A stretch of 19,531 nt of DNA, from assembly GCA_934547065.1 (NCBI GenBank), contig CAKTEF010000027.1, positions 1 to 19,531 on the forward strand, read 5' to 3'. The stretch is from an uncultured Faecalibacterium sp. Lineage in GTDB: Bacteria; Bacillota; Clostridia; Oscillospirales; Ruminococcaceae. The notes under the pieces were generated by a model that was not told the DNA's origin, searched no databases, and was given only the letters and a program-made list of their open reading frames with translations. Positions 13,298 through 19,531 of the stretch are shown here, piece after piece; position 1 is the stretch's first letter; each line of letters starts with the position of its first letter. The translations under genes were made by a program, and so were the position numbers.

Positions 13298-13320
13298 CGG
13301 CCTGAAGCCGAACCTTTTTT
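13298..13320 (+). terminator. Weak terminator after the Cys-rich protein gene
   Basis: A short CGGC/GCCG hairpin (13298-13310) with a five-base loop is followed by AACCTTTTTT. An outer TTTTCCG/CGGAAAA pairing could enclose it. It is plausible but the stem is short. Confidence 0.45.
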
Positions 13321-13331
13321 CGGAAAACCTC

Positions 13332-13360
13332 TTTACAAATCCGGCACAAAAAACTATTAT
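13332..13360 (+). promoter_or_regulatory. Promoter of the DUF6465 gene
   Basis: TTTACA (13332-13337, 5 of 6), a 17-base spacer and TATTAT (13355-13360, 5 of 6) form a strong promoter. It predicts a leader of about 90 bases that contains a CGTTCGGAACG inverted repeat. Confidence 0.8.
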
Positions 13361-13457
13361 ATAGCTATGCATTGCCGTTCGGAACGAACGATCAGACGGG
13401 AGTGTTTTGCTGCTCCTTTTCCACACGCAGAACATTTTATGAAAGAAGGTAGAATCC

Positions 13458-13799
13458 ATGTCCGTAAAAAAGCCCGTCGCCGCTGCTTCTGCGGAGACCC
13501 CCGCTGCCGAAACCAAGCCTGTGCGCAAAAGCACCAAGGCTGCCAAGACGGAAGATGCCCCCAAGGCAGAAAAAGCCGGCAAGGCTCCTGCCCATCGCGG
13601 CCGTCCCCCGCTTTCTCCTGAGATCTACGTTGAGTATGCAGGCAAGCAGTACAACATCACCGACCTGGTGGAGCGCGCCAAAGCCGATTACCGCCTGACC
13701 CACAAAGTCGGCGTGCAGTCCTGCAAGATCTACGTCAAGCCCGAAGAAGAAGCCGCATATTACGTTGTCAACAAGGTGGGCGGCAAACTGCCTCTGTGA
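13458..13799 (+). CDS. DUF6465 family protein with a basic Ala/Lys/Pro-rich tail
   Basis: In this 113-residue protein, residues 1-50 are a low-complexity Ala/Lys/Pro/Glu stretch that ends in HRGRPP, resembling an AT-hook core. Residues about 52-112 match the DUF6465 pattern (IYVEYAGKQYNITDLVERAK, then KIYVKPEEEAAYYVVN). The domain's function is not known to me; the family is common in Firmicutes. The tail recalls histone H1-like or nucleoid proteins, so DNA binding is a reasonable but unproven idea. The ATG at 13458 follows AAGAAGG. A strong promoter and a strong terminator make it a single-gene transcript, probably well expressed. Confidence 0.85.
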   Translation: MSVKKPVAAASAETPAAETKPVRKSTKAAKTEDAPKAEKAGKAPAHRGRPPLSPEIYVEYAGKQYNITDLVERAKADYRLTHKVGVQSCKIYVKPEEEAAYYVVNKVGGKLPL

Positions 13800-13816
13800 C
13801 CCATCCTGCATTCCCG

Positions 13817-13868
13817 CATCAAAAAAGCGGTCCCGGATCAAACGATCCGAGGCCGCTTTTTTTGATGC
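13817..13868. terminator. Bidirectional terminator between the DUF6465 gene and the M32 peptidase gene
   Basis: Arms 13826-13839 and 13844-13857 pair with one G-T and one mismatch around AAAC. They are flanked by six A residues on the left and seven T residues on the right, and then by complementary GCATC/GATGC. It can stop transcripts arriving from both sides. Confidence 0.88.
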
Positions 13869-13881
13869 TGCTGCGGGCTGC

Positions 13882-15378
13882 TTACAGTCCGTACAGCTCG
13901 GTGTATTTCCGGGTGAGGTAATCCAGATAGTACGTTGGCTCAAAGGTGCCGCAGGCATTTTTCACCACATCGGCAGGCTCCATCAGGCCGCCGTACTGAT
14001 GCACTTTATCCCGCAGCCAGCCGGTCACTGCCGAAAGATCCCCGCGCGCCACGCCGCCGAATACATCGAACTCCTGCTCCATGTTGTGCAGCATCTGGGC
14101 CCCATAGGCATTGCCCAGCGCATACGACGGAAAATACCCGAACGCACCGCCGGACCAATGGCTGTCCTGCAGGCAGCCCTCCCGGTCGCTGGGCACTTCC
14201 ACACCCAGATACTCCCGGTACAGCGCTGCCCACTGCTCCGGGACATCTTTTGCTTCCAGCGTGCCGCCGATGAGCTGCTTTTCGATCTCGTACCGCACCA
14301 TGACGTGCAGGCAGTAGGTCAGCTCGTCGGCTTCGGTGCGGATCAGGCTGGGTTCCACCTTGTTCACTGCCCGGTAGAACTGCTCGGCGCTGACCTTGCC
14401 CAGCTGCCGGGGGAAGAATTCCTGTACCCTGGGGTAAATAGCCTCGATGAATGCGCGGGAGCGCCCGATGAGGTTTTCGTAGAAGCGGGACTGGCTCTCG
14501 TGTACGCCCATGGACACACCGCCCGCCAGGCAGGTGTATTGTAAATCATCGCGGATGCCCAGCTCATACAGGGCATGGCCGCCCTCGTGGAGGATGGAGT
14601 ACATCGAAGATGCCACATTGTGCAGGTCGTAGTTCGTGGTGATGCGGACATCCTTGTTGTTGAACTCCAGCGTGAACGGATGCTCCGTCTCACCCAGGCC
14701 GCAGTGGCCGCGGTCCAGGCCCATCCTTTCCATCAGGAAATCCGCAAAGGCTTTCTGCTGTTCCACCGGGTATTCCAGGTGCAGGAAGCTGTCGTCCGGC
14801 TGCGGTTTTTCCCCAATGGCCCGGATCAGCGGCACCAGCCCCTCGCGCAGGGTATCAAAAAAGACATCCAGCCGGGCGGTGTCCACCCCGCGCTCATACT
14901 CGTTGAGCAGCGCATCATACGGAGCCTTGGAAGCATCGTAATAGGCTGCAAATTTCCGGTTGTACTCCACCAGCTCCTGCAGCACCGGGCAGAACGAAGC
15001 AAAATCGTTTTCTTCCTTGGCCTTGTGCCAGACATTGCCGGCGCGGTTGGTCAGCTCCGTATAGGCCATATACTCCCCGGCCGGGATGCGGGTCAACCGC
15101 TCCCAGCTGCGGTGCAGCTCCTCCACCTGCCGCCGGTGCAGGGTGTCCAGCTCCGCTTTCCGGCCGTGCAGTTCTTCCAGCAGGGCGGCGGTCTCCGGGC
15201 TGGTCATCAGCTTCTGCCGTTCCCCGGCCAGGATGCTCAGGGCCACGCCACGGCCCTCGGCTGTATTGCGGGGCGCAGTAGTCTCTGCGTCCAGATACAG
15301 GCTGCTCTCGGCACAGGTGTATGCATACAGCTTTTTCTGCAGCGTTTCCAGCCGGGCCAGTTGTTCATGCAGTTCCAT
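13882..15378 (-). CDS. M32 family metallocarboxypeptidase (carboxypeptidase Taq type)
   Basis: This 498-residue, normal-length, cytoplasmic zinc carboxypeptidase removes C-terminal residues from peptides. All M32 signatures are present: EHPF (232-235), DVRITT (243-248), the zinc site HEGGH (264-268) with the adjoining ALYELG, HESQSR (293-298), and IRTEADE. The usual HEXXH variant in the family is HETGH; HEGGH keeps the essential residues. The ATG at 15378 has AAAGGAG 8 bases upstream. It is the last gene of a three-gene minus-strand run, 32 bases after the metallophosphoesterase gene. Confidence 0.95.
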   Translation of the reverse strand: MELHEQLARLETLQKKLYAYTCAESSLYLDAETTAPRNTAEGRGVALSILAGERQKLMTSPETAALLEELHGRKAELDTLHRRQVEELHRSWERLTRIPAGEYMAYTELTNRAGNVWHKAKEENDFASFCPVLQELVEYNRKFAAYYDASKAPYDALLNEYERGVDTARLDVFFDTLREGLVPLIRAIGEKPQPDDSFLHLEYPVEQQKAFADFLMERMGLDRGHCGLGETEHPFTLEFNNKDVRITTNYDLHNVASSMYSILHEGGHALYELGIRDDLQYTCLAGGVSMGVHESQSRFYENLIGRSRAFIEAIYPRVQEFFPRQLGKVSAEQFYRAVNKVEPSLIRTEADELTYCLHVMVRYEIEKQLIGGTLEAKDVPEQWAALYREYLGVEVPSDREGCLQDSHWSGGAFGYFPSYALGNAYGAQMLHNMEQEFDVFGGVARGDLSAVTGWLRDKVHQYGGLMEPADVVKNACGTFEPTYYLDYLTRKYTELYGL

Positions 15379-15410
15379 GGTTCGTTCTCCTTTCTTGAAA
15401 AGACTCTGCT

Positions 15411-16049
15411 TTACCAGAAAAATCTCCGCCGGGGCAGCGGCTCCGGATCCGGATCCGGGATCTCAAACAGATACCGTTCCGTCGCATTGATCACCGTCGT
15501 GCTGCCGTGGCTGCACACGCGGGGGAGCTTGGCATCGTAGTTCAGATGAACATGTCCATGCACGAACCATTTCGGCTCGTACTCCTCCAAAACATCATTG
15601 AAGCACGCAAAGCCCTTATGGGCCTTATCGGTGCCGTCGTTCAGGCCGCTGGCCGGTGCATGGGTCAGCAGGATGTCAATGCCGCCTGCCCGGTGAGCTC
15701 TGTGCCGGAGCCTGCGCGCCCGGCTGCGCATCTCGCGTTCGGTGTACTGGTAAGTATCCTCCTGGTTATAGCGGATGCAGCCGCCCAGCCCCATGATGCG
15801 CAGGCCTTTCCAGACATACACCTGGTCGTCCACACAGATGCAGCCGCCCGGCTCTGCGCCTTTGTAGCTGCCATCGTGGTTGCCGTGGACATACAGGATG
15901 GGGGCCGTGGTAAAGTTGGTCAGATATTCCAGATATTTTTTGGGCAGATCCCCGCAGGAGAGGATCAGGTCGATCCCCGCCAGCCGTTCCTTTGTTCCGT
16001 AATCCCACAGCGCCTTGGATGGGACATCGGAAATTGCAAGTATCTTCAC
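15411..16049 (-). CDS. Calcineurin-like metallophosphoesterase
   Basis: This 212-residue protein has the metallophosphoesterase metal-site motifs SCGDLP (31-36), GNHD (56-59), LLTH (127-130) and GHVH (165-168). The first motif is SDVPS with Asp8 but without the usual following His (DxH), as I recall for this Firmicutes subfamily (SDxxSKxxWD). The likely role is hydrolysis of a phosphodiester or phosphomonoester; the substrate is unknown. The GTG at 16049 follows CGGAG about 10 bases upstream. It lies 35 bases after the BMP-domain gene and 32 bases before the M32 peptidase gene. The C terminus carries an Asp-Pro repeat (DPDPEP) and a basic RRR end. Confidence 0.9.
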   Translation of the reverse strand: MKILAISDVPSKALWDYGTKERLAGIDLILSCGDLPKKYLEYLTNFTTAPILYVHGNHDGSYKGAEPGGCICVDDQVYVWKGLRIMGLGGCIRYNQEDTYQYTEREMRSRARRLRHRAHRAGGIDILLTHAPASGLNDGTDKAHKGFACFNDVLEEYEPKWFVHGHVHLNYDAKLPRVCSHGSTTVINATERYLFEIPDPDPEPLPRRRFFW

Positions 16050-16084
16050 GTCCGCAACACTCCGTTCTGTTCGGTAGTCGGTTT

Positions 16085-18010
16085 TCAGTGTGGCATCCCT
16101 TTCAGGCTGCTCAGGCCGTTGATGGCCATCAGGCCGCGGGTCCGGACATCCAGCTGGTCATAGTGCGGCAGCGCACCGTCCACACATTCACCCAGCCAGT
16201 CCATTTCCATCAGTTCCTTGGGGGTATACGTCTCGCCCAGCGGAGCCTTTGGAATATGCCCCTGCGCAAAGATGCCGGTGGGGAAAATGGCAAAATCATT
16301 GTCACGCAGGGCATTTTCCATCAGGTTCAACAGCTGGCGGGTGCCCAGTGGCAGCGGATCGTAAAAATCCAGCCGCTCCGCGTCGCTGTGCAGGCCCCAC
16401 CAGTAGTTGATGGCCTTGCCGCTGGCTCCGCTGTCCCATCCGCCGTCGAAGATCGAGCGGATGATCTCGATATAAAACACTTCCCATTTCCACACCGGCA
16501 GGGCCACCGGCTGGACGCTGCCATCCGGCAGGCGGCGGCACAATCCCAGGTCGCGGGCACTGCCTTGCGGCTCCCGGTTATCGTGGGCATAAAACAGGGT
16601 CACGTCCGGGCAGTCGGAGAAATCCAGCGGCTTGCCCGCTTCCGGCGCACAGACCCAGCGCAGCAGCACCCGGCAGGTGGGCCGCACCGTGCGCAGGCCC
16701 CGTGCAAACGCATTGATGGCCGCCGGAACGCCGTAAACGGGGTTGGAGGCTACATAGCCAACCCGGTCGCTCCGGGTCAGGATGCCGCTGAGCATCCCCT
16801 GCAAAAAGCTCACCTCATAGGTACGGGGATAATACGTGCGCACCAGCGGGTGCGGCGCATTGAGGCAGCAGTTCAGGAACTTGGTGCGGGGGTGCTGGGC
16901 GGCCACTTTCAGGCAGGCCGGGCGCATCCGGATGCTGGTGGTGAACACCACATCGGCCTTGTCGTGGGCCGCTTCTTCCAGCACCTGCTCGGCATCCACC
17001 TCCGGGGAGACATTTTCCCGGTTGGTGATGATGAGCCGGTCCGGGAACTCCTGCTGCAGCGCCTCCACAGCCTTTTCGTGCCCACGCACCCAGGCGCTGC
17101 TTTTGGCATCGTATTCGTGCAGGAACACCACCCGCAGCTCGCTGGGCCTGCTGAAGATATTCAGCTTACTCAGCAGCGGCTCGCTGCCGGGCTTGGGCTC
17201 CAGCGAGAGCTGCACGGCGTGGGGCTCGGTCAGGATGCGGATCTCGTCCCACAGACGGGAAAGGTTTTCCCGCACCTGCGCCGGGGTGGACTGGCAGGCA
17301 TCGGCATAGCGGTAGACCGAGAGGTAGACCAGCAGTGCATCGCCGGGGGTCAGGTCCAGCGCAGAGCCGCCCAGCGCGTAGAACTGCTGGCTGAACATCG
17401 TGTACAGCGCCCGGAAATTCAGCCGGTCGTCCTCGGTCCAGCTTTCGTTCGAGGCCTTGCACACCAGCGTCTGGAGCTTGGCATAGCCGCCCAGCCGCGA
17501 AAAGCGGACATTGTTGATCTTGGACAGTTTGTAAAAATCCAGAAATTCATAGTAGATCTTGTTTTCCAGGGTATCATCCCTTGCCGGGATCAGCCGGGTC
17601 ACGGTGCCGGGGATGGTCACGGCCTCAAAATACTTGAGCACCGAGACGCGCTTGTTGCCCTCCTGCACATAGAACCGGTTCAGGTACTCGTACGCAAGGA
17701 TCGGGGTATGGATGCCCTCCTCCAAATGGGCCTTACACAGGTTGGTCCATTTGGCGGCAAACTCGGTGTCCTCCTCCAGAAGGGGCATGAAATTGGAAGC
17801 AAATGCCGTGTGGCGGCCGCTGGTCTTGGTGCCCACAATGCTCTCAGCCGGGATATCCACCAACCCCAGCGGCTCCTGCGCCACGATATCCACACCCTCC
17901 AGCAGTTCGTCCAGCACCTCCAGATATGGGGACTGGCCGCGTGCCACACCGGCACGGTAGGCGCGCTGCCCTGCGCGCAGGGCACTCCGGTATTCTTCGA
18001 TCATCGCCAT
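16085..18010 (-). CDS. Cytoplasmic ParB-like/BMP (PnrA-like) ligand-binding protein
   Basis: In this 641-residue protein, residues about 100-130 hold NRFYVQEGNKRVSVLKYF, which resembles the ParB/sulfiredoxin-like GxxR motif. Residues 130-285 are helical. Residues about 291-610 resemble the BMP/PnrA periplasmic binding fold (ELRVVFLHEYDAKSSAWVRGHEKAVEAL and following), which normally binds nucleosides for ABC import. There is no signal peptide or lipobox and no adjacent permease, so it is probably a cytoplasmic sensor rather than a transport component. The ATG at 18010 was chosen because GGGAG lies 7 bases upstream; the frame extends 29 codons further without similarity. It heads the operon with the phosphoesterase and M32 genes. 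Confidence 0.82.
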   Translation of the reverse strand: MAMIEEYRSALRAGQRAYRAGVARGQSPYLEVLDELLEGVDIVAQEPLGLVDIPAESIVGTKTSGRHTAFASNFMPLLEEDTEFAAKWTNLCKAHLEEGIHTPILAYEYLNRFYVQEGNKRVSVLKYFEAVTIPGTVTRLIPARDDTLENKIYYEFLDFYKLSKINNVRFSRLGGYAKLQTLVCKASNESWTEDDRLNFRALYTMFSQQFYALGGSALDLTPGDALLVYLSVYRYADACQSTPAQVRENLSRLWDEIRILTEPHAVQLSLEPKPGSEPLLSKLNIFSRPSELRVVFLHEYDAKSSAWVRGHEKAVEALQQEFPDRLIITNRENVSPEVDAEQVLEEAAHDKADVVFTTSIRMRPACLKVAAQHPRTKFLNCCLNAPHPLVRTYYPRTYEVSFLQGMLSGILTRSDRVGYVASNPVYGVPAAINAFARGLRTVRPTCRVLLRWVCAPEAGKPLDFSDCPDVTLFYAHDNREPQGSARDLGLCRRLPDGSVQPVALPVWKWEVFYIEIIRSIFDGGWDSGASGKAINYWWGLHSDAERLDFYDPLPLGTRQLLNLMENALRDNDFAIFPTGIFAQGHIPKAPLGETYTPKELMEMDWLGECVDGALPHYDQLDVRTRGLMAINGLSSLKGMPH

Positions 18011-18067
18011 AGCAGGTCTCCCTTCTCCAATGGCTTTTGCTGTTGTTTCTTTCTTCTGCTTTCCCTT

Positions 18068-18088
18068 CCTGCACCGCTGCGATGCAGG
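18068..18088 (-). promoter_or_regulatory. Leader hairpin of the BMP operon
   Basis: CCTGCA (18068-18073) pairs with TGCAGG (18083-18088) just after the predicted transcript start. It does not resemble any riboswitch that I know. Confidence 0.35.
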
Positions 18089-18097
18089 TCCAAGCAC

Positions 18098-18106
18098 AGT
18101 ATAGCA
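18098..18106 (-). promoter_or_regulatory. Extended -10 promoter of the BMP operon
   Basis: On the minus strand TGC followed by TATACT (18106-18098) makes an extended -10 element, about 90 bases before the start codon. No good -35 is present, which is usual for extended -10 promoters. Confidence 0.55.
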
Positions 18107-18146
18107 TGAAATTTGGATTTGTGGGAGACTTTCTCCTGCAAAGGTG

Positions 18147-18175
18147 TTGATTTACAGATTTTTTTCAGGTAAATT
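18147..18175 (+). promoter_or_regulatory. Promoter of the DUF1643-PAP2 pair
   Basis: TTGATT (18147-18152), a 17-base spacer and TAAATT (18170-18175) lie in an AT-rich stretch about 45 bases before the DUF1643 start. It is divergent from the BMP operon promoter. Confidence 0.55.
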
Positions 18176-18218
18176 AAATAGAACGACAACATTCTGCAAA
18201 AACTGCGAGGGAACCTTT

Positions 18219-18782
18219 ATGCAAACAGAACAGCTGCCCCGGCTGGAAGCGGGCGAATATCCCGGCGGGATCTGGTACTATGAGCCGCATACCTACCAGC
18301 CCTATCGTTTTGTGCTGGGCCGGGTGGGCCGCCGCCCGCTGGTGTGCATCGGCATCAACCCCAGCACGGCCCAGCCCGGCGCACTGGATCCCACCTTAAA
18401 AAGCGTGGAGCGGCTGGCCGGCGCCAACGGCTTTGACAGCTGGATCATGTTCAACGTCTATCCCCAGCGCGCCACCGATCCCAACGATATGGACAAGACC
18501 CCGGACCGCGCCCTGTGTGACGAAAACCTGCGCTGGCTGAAAGCGGTTCTGGCCGAGACGGAGCCCACCATGTGGGCCGCCTGGGGCACCCTGATCGAAA
18601 AGCGGGATTACCTGCCCGGCCTGATGCGGGAAATGGTGGCCCTGACACGGGAGCGAGAGATCCCGTGGGTCACATTCGGCAGGCGGAGCAAAAAAGGGCA
18701 CCCGCATCATCCGCTTTACCTGCGCAAGGATTCCACCCCGGAACCGTTTGATGTGGAAAATTATCTGGACACCTGTTTCTGA
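18219..18782 (+). CDS. DUF1643 domain protein
   Basis: This 187-residue protein has the DUF1643 signature: IGINPSTAQPGALDPTLKS, then FNVYPQRATDP, and a central WAAWGT. The biochemical role of the family is not established to my knowledge. Residues conserved around NPSTA suggest an enzymatic or nucleotide-related pocket, which is inference. The ATG at 18219 follows GAGGGAA; the frame runs 25 codons further upstream without similarity. The PAP2 phosphatase gene follows after 15 bases, so the two are probably co-transcribed. Confidence 0.88.
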   Translation: MQTEQLPRLEAGEYPGGIWYYEPHTYQPYRFVLGRVGRRPLVCIGINPSTAQPGALDPTLKSVERLAGANGFDSWIMFNVYPQRATDPNDMDKTPDRALCDENLRWLKAVLAETEPTMWAAWGTLIEKRDYLPGLMREMVALTREREIPWVTFGRRSKKGHPHHPLYLRKDSTPEPFDVENYLDTCF

Positions 18783-18797
18783 TCGGAGGAGATCGTC

Positions 18798-19337
18798 ATG
18801 ACACCGGAACGCTACCGCCGTCTGCTGCAATGGCTGGAGATGCACCCTGCCTGCAGACAGACCGTGATCGTGTTGAACCGCTGGCTGCCCGCCGTGCCGT
18901 TTGTGTGCTACCCGTTGCTGCTGATGCTGCTGAATGTCCGGCTGGTCCGGATGTTCAGCACCGGGCCAAGCGATGCCGCGCTGAACTTTATGCAGCAGAT
19001 CGCACGGGCCGTTTTTGTCCCGGCGTTCGTGTTCCTGGGTGGGACACTGCTGCGGGCCAAACTGAATTTTCCCCGCCCGTATGAGCAGCCCGGTTTCACG
19101 CCGCTGGTGGAAAAGGAGACGACGGGTAAGGCGTTTCCTTCCCGCCACGCACTCAGCGCGTCCGTTCTGGCAGCGGTCTGGCTCTACTTTTACCGGGTGG
19201 CCGGGGTGTGCATGAGCGTGGTCGCACTGCTCATCTGTGTGCTGCGGGTGGTGGCCGGGGTCCACTCGGTGCGGGATGTGGCCGCCGGGGCCGCGCTGGG
19301 TTTTTTGCTTGGCATCGTTGGAATGTGGCTGATGTGA
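18798..19337 (+). CDS. PAP2 family membrane phosphatase
   Basis: This 179-residue integral membrane protein has several hydrophobic segments (about 31-47, 70-85, 118-150 and 161-178). It carries the three PAP2 motifs: KLNFPRP (88-94), PSRH (114-117) and R150-x5-H156-x3-D160 in RVVAGVHSVRD. PAP2 enzymes dephosphorylate lipid phosphates such as phosphatidate, phosphatidylglycerophosphate or undecaprenyl diphosphate at the membrane face. The substrate cannot be told here, although the polysaccharide genes elsewhere in the window make a lipid-carrier role worth considering. The ATG at 18798 follows GGAGGAG at good spacing. It is the second gene after the DUF1643 gene. Confidence 0.9.
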   Translation: MTPERYRRLLQWLEMHPACRQTVIVLNRWLPAVPFVCYPLLLMLLNVRLVRMFSTGPSDAALNFMQQIARAVFVPAFVFLGGTLLRAKLNFPRPYEQPGFTPLVEKETTGKAFPSRHALSASVLAAVWLYFYRVAGVCMSVVALLICVLRVVAGVHSVRDVAAGAALGFLLGIVGMWLM

Positions 19338-19389
19338 GCCGGACGGCGCAAAAAGCCGTGCAAAAAATCAAAAAAAGCCAAATTTCTGC

Positions 19390-19418
19390 TTGACAACACC
19401 CATCGGGTATGGTATTAT
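19390..19418 (+). promoter_or_regulatory. Promoter of tRNA-Arg
   Basis: A perfect -35 TTGACA (19390-19395), a 17-base spacer and TATTAT (19413-19418) predict a start near 19425. The roughly 60-base leader contains a GTGTG/CACAC hairpin (about 19431-19446). Confidence 0.85.
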
Positions 19419-19483
19419 ACTTCTCGCAGCGTGTGCCGAACGCACACTGCCGCCAGATAAGGAACCCAATGGGATAACAACGT

Positions 19484-19531
<48 letters not shown>

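Noticed and set aside
15992..18109. A 705-codon open frame on the plus strand opposite the BMP-domain gene
   Set aside because: It is the antisense shadow of a gene with a supported start, ribosome binding site and family motifs; no ribosome binding site or motif is seen for the antisense frame.
19338..19380. ACGGC/GCCGT hairpin after the PAP2 gene, considered as a terminator
   Set aside because: It is followed by A runs, not T runs, on the plus strand, and no T run follows on the minus strand either.

Overview
The window looks like chromosomal DNA of a moderately GC-rich, Gram-positive-lineage gut anaerobe of the Oscillospiraceae/Ruminococcaceae, most likely Faecalibacterium or a close relative. 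The reasons are strong AGGAGG-type ribosome binding sites, TTG/GTG starts, consensus sigma-A promoters, a DUF6465 protein, a cytoplasmic ParB-like/BMP protein, an Rpn-type nuclease/transposase remnant, and intergenic repeats ending in GACGGAGAGG that I associate with Faecalibacterium genomes. The genus is inference; no 16S or other marker gene is present.

Layout. 1-1491: a truncated tRNA-Gln(CUG) on the minus strand with a perfect consensus promoter, then 6-phosphofructokinase on the plus strand with its terminator. 1500-4219: a lower-GC accessory segment with a minus-strand XRE regulator, a plus-strand cassette (Sel1/TPR-like protein, two small paralogous zinc ribbons, JAB/JAMM metallopeptidase), and an Rpn transposase remnant enclosed by two copies of a long hairpin repeat. 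4237-11183: a minus-strand surface-polysaccharide locus, in transcription order a large two-domain GT2 glycosyltransferase, a WbbL-like GT2, rfbA, rfbD, rfbB. Two MITE-like hairpin elements and a fragment of a third lie in its intergenic gaps, and rfbC is absent. 11215-12651: a SpoIID/LytB-domain protein and tRNA-Leu(CAA) with its promoter and terminators. 12756-13868: a Cys-rich protein and a DUF6465 protein on the plus strand, ending in a bidirectional terminator. 13882-18106: a minus-strand operon of a ParB-like/BMP protein, a metallophosphoesterase and an M32 carboxypeptidase. 18147-19531: DUF1643 and PAP2 phosphatase genes, then a promoter and the first 48 bases of tRNA-Arg(UCU).

How genes work together. 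rfbA, rfbD and rfbB supply three of the four steps from glucose-1-phosphate to dTDP-L-rhamnose, and the two GT2 proteins probably use that or related sugars for a cell-wall or capsular glycan. The PAP2 protein could act on lipid-carrier diphosphates, but that is only a guess.

The most unusual part is the 1.8-kb cassette at about 1899-3729. It has one good promoter, four close plus-strand genes and a perfect 18-bp hairpin at the end. It combines a Sel1-type scaffold, two tiny zinc ribbons that share a C-terminal Arg-Gln, and a JAMM peptidase, without any recognisable ubiquitin-like protein, E1 or E2. I do not recognise it as a named system.
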